A DNA stretch of 29,672 bases from Acinetobacter johnsonii CIP 64.6 (lineage in GTDB: Bacteria; Pseudomonadota; Gammaproteobacteria; Pseudomonadales; Moraxellaceae). Shown here piece after piece: positions 26,111 through 29,672 of this stretch. Positions within the stretch are counted from its first letter, which is position 1. Each line of letters starts with the position of its first letter. The notes beneath the pieces were generated by a model. The model saw nothing but the letters and a program-made list of their open reading frames with translations. It was not told the origin of the DNA and searched no databases. The stretch lies in assembly GCF_000368045.1 (NCBI RefSeq), contig NZ_KB849229.1:120122-149793 (forward strand). Reading direction: 5' to 3'. A program made the position numbers and the translations under genes.

Positions 26111-26164
26111 TTCAAAATTAAATCTATTTAAATCAGATGCTTACATATTTATGCAACAAAGCCG
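26050..26164. mobile_element. short terminal-inverted-repeat element (MITE-like or deleted IS)
   Basis: GCTTTGTTGCACAAA starts at 26052 and its imperfect complement ends at 26162; the intervening ~80 bp is AT-rich and non-coding. GGCTTTGTTGCAT-type ends occur on several IS families of Acinetobacter. hsdM does not resume on the right side, so a flanking deletion accompanied the event. There is no clear target duplication, although GTTCA occurs near both sides. Confidence 0.65.
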
Positions 26165-26230
26165 TTCAAACTTAATAGGATATTGATTGTGGAAACTGAG
26201 TAAGCGTCCGCTGAACCCCATGCCTATTTT

Positions 26231-27835
26231 TTAATTTGAGTTGGATTTCCAGCGATGTGGTAGTAATTCTTCTATTTGGGTCGCTTTATGCGTCGGCAGC
26301 CTTTTCAGCACATCACTGAGATAGGCATACGGATCCAACCCATTCAGCTTTGCTGACTGGATTAAAGTCATGATATTTGCCGCTCGCTGTCCACTGCGCA
26401 GCGAACCTGCAAACAACCAGTTCTTACGGCCCAATGCCCAGGGACGCATTGAGTTCTCTGCCCAGTTATTGTCAATGGGTAGATTGCCATCATCCAGATA
26501 GCGGCTTAAGGCTGGCCAACGCTTCAGACTGTAATTGATGGCCTTGGCGGTTGGAGAACTCGATGGCACCGTCAGATAATGTTGGTTGAGCCATTCACAC
26601 AGTTGTTGCATCACCGGTTGGCTGTGCTGTTGTCGGTATTCGCGGCGGTGTTCTGCTGTACCATCGGTCTTTTTCCTGAGTTCTGCTTCTATCGCATACA
26701 GTTTCTGAATCATCAGTAATGCCTGTTCAGCGATCTGACTTTTCCCGGTCACATGTAGCTCATGGAATTTACGACGTGCATGCGCCATGCAGCCCACCTC
26801 TATGACATCGCCTGATTTAAAGCGTGCTTTATAACCACTGTAATCATCACAGACCAGATGGCCCTGCCAGCCATTCAGGAACTCTTCTGCATGCTGACCT
26901 GAACGGCTATCCTGAAAGTCATAGATCACCGCTTGAACTGGATTGTACTGTGTAGTGGCATAGGCCCAGACATAACCTTTCTTCGGTTTTTTCTCATCAT
27001 CACCCATCCGCATGATGGTGACCGGCGTTTCATCGGCATGGATCACCCGCTGTTGCAGCACCACCTGTTTTAAGGCATTGGCCAGAGGTTCCAGTTCCAC
27101 ACCGCAGCGACCTATCCAGTCAGATAACGTTGATCTAGAAAGCTCGATTCCCGCCCGCTGATAGATCAGACGTTGACGGTACAGCGGTAAATGATCGGCA
27201 TACTTCGATACCAGCACATGGCTGAGCAGTTCAGGTGAAGCAATGCCTTTATCAATCACATAGGCAGGCATCGCTTGCTGAGTCAGGGTGTCACACTGAT
27301 CACAGACCCATTTGCCACGCACATGCTGTTCCTTATAGAACTGTGCCGGTCTGAAATGTAGTTTTTCACTGATATCTTCGCCGATACGACGCAAGGTGCA
27401 GCCACAAGCACATTGGGTTGATGTTGGTTCATGCTCGATACGGATGGTGTGTAGATGATCGGGCAGCAGTCGACGTTTAGGTTTGTTGACTGTGGCTTTG
27501 TGTGTCGCTGCATCAGTTTTATCTGCATTCAGCCGTTCCAGTTCCAGATCAACAGCGGCAATATCTTCTTCGACCGCTTCATCCCACAGATGGATTTGTT
27601 TTGCGGTGAGATGTTCGTTTTTACTGCCAAATTTGTGCTGTTTAAATAGTGCGAGCTCATGCTCGTATTTTTGCGTGAGAATGGAAAGATGTTGAACTTT
27701 GGCATCCAATTGCTGGTTTGATTTTTCTAATTCTTGATTTGATTGTGCCAAAGACTGATGCTGCATTGCCAACTGCCGGGTAAATTCCAGCAGTTGTTCA
27801 TGGGTCAGTTGGCTTAAATCAGGCAGCGTATTCAT
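26231..27835 (-). CDS. tnpC: IS66 transposase TnpC
   Basis: This 534-aa DDE transposase of IS66 carries out strand transfer with the help of TnpA and TnpB. The N-terminal leucine-zipper-like helix (SLAQSNQELEKSNQQLDAKV) is followed by the IS66 zinc-binding domain (CACGCTLRRIG, then WVCDQCD). The catalytic triad is Asp268 in HADETPV, Asp330/331 in CDDYSGY and Glu460 in NWAENSMRP. The C-terminal IS66 domain ends in LPHRWKSNSN. The same tail appears as a decayed copy at 14910-15101. No frameshift is seen. Confidence 0.95.
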   Translation of the reverse strand: MNTLPDLSQLTHEQLLEFTRQLAMQHQSLAQSNQELEKSNQQLDAKVQHLSILTQKYEHELALFKQHKFGSKNEHLTAKQIHLWDEAVEEDIAAVDLELERLNADKTDAATHKATVNKPKRRLLPDHLHTIRIEHEPTSTQCACGCTLRRIGEDISEKLHFRPAQFYKEQHVRGKWVCDQCDTLTQQAMPAYVIDKGIASPELLSHVLVSKYADHLPLYRQRLIYQRAGIELSRSTLSDWIGRCGVELEPLANALKQVVLQQRVIHADETPVTIMRMGDDEKKPKKGYVWAYATTQYNPVQAVIYDFQDSRSGQHAEEFLNGWQGHLVCDDYSGYKARFKSGDVIEVGCMAHARRKFHELHVTGKSQIAEQALLMIQKLYAIEAELRKKTDGTAEHRREYRQQHSQPVMQQLCEWLNQHYLTVPSSSPTAKAINYSLKRWPALSRYLDDGNLPIDNNWAENSMRPWALGRKNWLFAGSLRSGQRAANIMTLIQSAKLNGLDPYAYLSDVLKRLPTHKATQIEELLPHRWKSNSN

Positions 27836-27909
27836 GACCGCAGTATGCCTGAGGTCATGAAGAGAATGAAATAGAACGTTTGGAGAATAGCAGAATGGAC
27901 CAAGCTAGT

Positions 27910-28245
27910 TTAGAGCATCGTCACCACCTGCTGTCGTCCAATGCGCTGCCAAGGCAAACCCTGGATCAGTGCCTGTAACTGTTCTGGACTGAGTGCCAGG
28001 GTTTCACCCTGATGAACTTTAGCCCAGTGAAATTTGCCCTGTTCCAACCGCCGAGAACACAGCCAGATCCCCAGTCCATCATGTACCAGCACTTTCATGC
28101 GATGGCCACGTTTATTACAGAACAGGTAAGCACAATGCGGTTTGATGTAGCCAAAGGCTCTCACCACCTGAGCCATGGCCGTATCCATACCTGCACGCAT
28201 GTCCATGGGCTGAGTAGACAACCAGATTTCATCGATACGGATCAT
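27910..28245 (-). CDS. tnpB: IS66 accessory protein TnpB
   Basis: The IS66 Orf2 family protein is 111 aa from ATG 28245 (MIRIDEIWLSTQPMDMRAG), which overlaps the tnpA stop as ATGA, so translation is coupled. The conserved segments DMRAGMDTAMAQV and FCNKRGHRMKVLVHDG are present. A longer open frame extends upstream into tnpA but those residues are not part of the family. It is needed for IS66 transposition in studied members; its biochemical activity is not established. Distinct from the IS200/IS605 TnpB nuclease. Confidence 0.93.
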   Translation of the reverse strand: MIRIDEIWLSTQPMDMRAGMDTAMAQVVRAFGYIKPHCAYLFCNKRGHRMKVLVHDGLGIWLCSRRLEQGKFHWAKVHQGETLALSPEQLQALIQGLPWQRIGRQQVVTML

Positions 28246-28625
28246 GTTGTAAGTGCCTTGAGTAATTCTGCTAAAGCAGATATTTCTGATACTTGCCATT
28301 TCAAGCCAATTTCTGCTTTTGAGTGGGGTAAAGTAATTTGAACCGTTAACATGCCAGTAGGGATAGGATCTAATGGTGCGGAGCAAGATAAGGTAATAAA
28401 TGCAGGTTTATTCGGTAGTAGTGAGCGATCATTCCCTGGCTTAGCATCAATTAAGCGAATCCATTTGGATACAAGATTTGTATTCAATCCATGTTGCAAA
28501 GCGACCGAAGCAATTGAAACCTCCGATGCTTTACACGCCTGAACGATCTGCTGTTTAAATTCAGCACTATATGTTCTTCGTTTTATCGTAAGAGATGCGA
28601 TGGATGTCTGGTTATTTGTAGTCAT
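28242..28625 (-). CDS. tnpA: IS66 accessory protein TnpA (helix-turn-helix)
   Basis: This 127-aa first gene of IS66 has a transposase_8-like helix-turn-helix: RRTYSAEFKQQIVQACKASE, then VSIASVALQHGLNTNLVSKW. It probably binds the IS ends. ATG 28625 is 86 bp inside the right end, leaving room for the promoter. The stop overlaps the tnpB ATG by 4 bases. Confidence 0.93.
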   Translation of the reverse strand: MTTNNQTSIASLTIKRRTYSAEFKQQIVQACKASEVSIASVALQHGLNTNLVSKWIRLIDAKPGNDRSLLPNKPAFITLSCSAPLDPIPTGMLTVQITLPHSKAEIGLKWQVSEISALAELLKALTT

Positions 28626-28760
28626 AAATTTAAGTTCCCACTTGTTTTTAAGTCAGGACTAAATTAAGGCTTATAGGACGAATTCATAAGGTGTGTTCAG
28701 CGGACGCTTACGAAACTGAGAGTTATCTGCTGGGTTAGATGTTCTGAATCTTTAGAAAGA

Positions 28761-28790
28761 AAGCCAATTATCTCGGAAGATAATTGGCTT
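28761..28790 (-). terminator. terminator after the DnaC-like gene
   Basis: AAGCCAATTATCT (28761-28773) pairs perfectly with AGATAATTGGCTT (28778-28790) around CGGA. On the minus strand it is 15 bases after the stop of the ATPase gene and is followed by TTTCTTTCT. Confidence 0.85.
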
Positions 28791-28805
28791 GAGCAAAGAG
28801 TTTGG

Positions 28806-29552
28806 CTATCCGCTTATTCGTCGGTCATCCCAATAACACGGCACTACAATCAAATGGTTCTCATGTAACCGAGACCATAATCTTACACCTAAATCCCGCT
28901 GCATATTTTGGACTGTGAAATTAGAAACCAACAGGGTAGATTTCATGTTGTCATAACGACTATACAAAACCTTATGTACCATCTCCAGGCGTTTTTCATG
29001 CCGGTCATGCAGGCCATATTCATCAATCACTAATAAATCAAAACTGGAGAAATGGTCGATGACTTCTTTCTCAGAGCGTGAAGTATCTGACCAAGTATCC
29101 ATCATTTTTTGAGCAATTTCTGCACTGGTATAGTAGCGTGCAGATTTTGTACTGTTATGCAGAATGTTGCGAATAATTGATGCACTCAGATGGGTTTTAC
29201 CTGTACCCGGTGTACCAATCATCAACATGTTCGGGTTGTGGTCAGAAATAATTTGCTGTGCAAATGCCTGACATAGCTTGATGATATTGTCTTGTGCAGG
29301 GCATGCAACTACATAATTCTTGAAGCCACTATCCAGGTAGCGTTTATTGAGCCCTGAATTTTTAATTTTCTGTTGTAGCAATCGCTGTTGCAGTTCATCC
29401 TCATAGGCTGCATGTGAGTGATGCACGGTTTCTTTGGCACACAATTTACAGAGCCTGTGACCTGCGATTTCCATCAGGGGTGTATGATGGGTAGGACAGA
29501 GTGTTTCCGTTGTTTCTGAGTGAAACTGGAGTGTTTTAAGCATGGTATTCAT
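28806..29552 (-). CDS. DnaC/IstB-like helicase-loader ATPase
   Basis: The protein is 248 aa. A cysteine cluster lies at the N-terminus (Cys19, Cys35, Cys38 in CKLC), followed by an AAA+ core: Walker A GTPGTGKT (Lys119), Walker B LLVIDEYG (Asp177-Glu178) and a sensor-like SNF near the end. This fits DnaC-type loaders of the replicative helicase DnaB and also prophage loaders. IstB of IS21 is less likely because no IstA or IS end is adjacent. The ATG is at 29552 with AGGAG 7 nt upstream, overlapping the stop of the upstream gene, so the two are co-translated. A gene order of replication-initiation protein followed by a DnaC-like ATPase is expected. Confidence 0.85.
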   Translation of the reverse strand: MNTMLKTLQFHSETTETLCPTHHTPLMEIAGHRLCKLCAKETVHHSHAAYEDELQQRLLQQKIKNSGLNKRYLDSGFKNYVVACPAQDNIIKLCQAFAQQIISDHNPNMLMIGTPGTGKTHLSASIIRNILHNSTKSARYYTSAEIAQKMMDTWSDTSRSEKEVIDHFSSFDLLVIDEYGLHDRHEKRLEMVHKVLYSRYDNMKSTLLVSNFTVQNMQRDLGVRLWSRLHENHLIVVPCYWDDRRISG

Positions 29553-29562
29553 GACTGATCTC

Positions 29563-29672
29563 CTAAATCCACTTTGAATTTTCTAAAAAATCCTCATTTT
29601 TTTCTTCAAAATTTGAAGATGAAGATGAAGATGAAGATGAAGATGAAGATGAAGATGAAGATGAAGATGAAG
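29563..29672 (-). CDS. C-terminal tail of an upstream replication-type protein (5' end outside window)
   Basis: A minus-strand frame open to the right edge ends at TAG 29563-29565. It reads a run of Ser codons (TCA-TCT repeats) and then NFEEKNEDFLENSKWI before the stop. The stop overlaps the ribosome binding site of the DnaC-like gene, the arrangement expected for an operonic partner. Too little is visible to name the protein; a helicase-loading or primosomal partner such as a DnaT-like or phage O-like protein is inferred from its neighbour only. Confidence 0.6.
   Translation of the reverse strand, partial: SSSSSSSSSSSSSSSSSSSNFEEKNEDFLENSKWI
29615..29672. repeat. GAAGAT hexanucleotide tandem repeat at window edge
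   Basis: Fifty-eight bases of uninterrupted GAAGAT (nearly ten units) run to the end of the window and may continue beyond it. In the minus-strand frame of the partial CDS each unit adds two serines; unit changes would not shift the frame. Confidence 0.95.

Larger units (their letters stand above)
26200..28711 (-). mobile_element. complete IS66-family insertion sequence, 2512 bp
   Basis: Inverted ends GTAAGCGTCCGCTGAAC are at 26200 and, complemented, at 28711. An 8-bp target duplication GAAACTGA flanks it exactly (26192-26199 and 28712-28719), the length typical of IS66. The three genes tnpA, tnpB and tnpC are all intact on the minus strand. The perfect duplication indicates a fairly recent insertion in the remnant DNA between the hsdM fragment and the DnaC-like gene. 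Confidence 0.96.

Noticed and set aside
14910..28711. Composite transposon bounded by IS66 copies
   Set aside because: The left copy is a ~190-bp fragment with one end only and is clearly diverged from the complete copy. The complete IS has its own 8-bp target duplication, so it inserted alone.
28806..29552. IS21-type IstB
   Set aside because: No IstA gene or IS21 end adjoins it, the N-terminal cysteine cluster fits DnaC-like loaders, and it is coupled to an upstream coding sequence ending in a serine run.
29615..29672. CRISPR array or origin iterons
   Set aside because: It is a simple 6-bp tandem repeat without spacers and is in frame with a coding sequence.

Overview
The window reads as chromosome of an Acinetobacter species. 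The DNA is AT-rich, and it carries a Bap-type adhesin with the C-terminus typical of that genus, a three-gene fructose PTS operon with a fused EIIA-HPr-EI protein, and an IS66 element. Species cannot be assigned from sequence alone.

Layout. (1) 1-2645: 3' part of a giant Bap/RTX adhesin gene, two terminators, and a 3' half of tRNA-Gly(GCC) on the minus strand that looks like an integration scar. (2) 3270-8761: fruB-fruK-fruA. (3) 8776-9012: collapsed remnant of a hipBA pair. (4) 9064-12411: SWIM-finger SNF2 ATPase. (5) 12417-13167: decayed IS3-family element. (6) 13184-14750: intact hipBA. (7) 14910-15101: IS66 tail fragment. (8) 15192-15555: Xre/MbcA/ParS-type antitoxin gene split by a +1 frameshift. 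(9) 15686-21808 (minus): three overlapping genes, an unknown 224-aa protein and two very large tyrosine-recombinase-like proteins (759 and 1061 aa). (10) 22172-23249: three small genes of unknown function. (11) 23401-25055: tightly coupled SAM methyltransferase and HNH nuclease genes. (12) 25373-26110: hsdM truncated at a small terminal-repeat element. (13) 26200-28711: complete IS66 element with an 8-bp target duplication. (14) 28806 to the end: DnaC-like ATPase and the tail of an upstream gene with a hexanucleotide repeat.

How it fits together. The left third is metabolic and surface-protein DNA. From about 8.8 to 28.7 kb the window behaves like a mobile accessory island: IS debris, a toxin-antitoxin pair and a broken antitoxin, nucleases and methyltransferases, and a dedicated recombinase trio. 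The trio is the most unusual part. Its genes are translationally coupled. The 1061-aa protein keeps a full tyrosine-recombinase catalytic set in mid-protein. The 759-aa protein seems to hold two recombinase-like domains with complementary losses: one keeps the Tyr, the other keeps Arg/Lys/HxxR/GH. The size pattern resembles the published Gamma-Mobile-Trio (GmtX/Y/Z) elements, which carry defence and toxin cargo, but I could not test that here.
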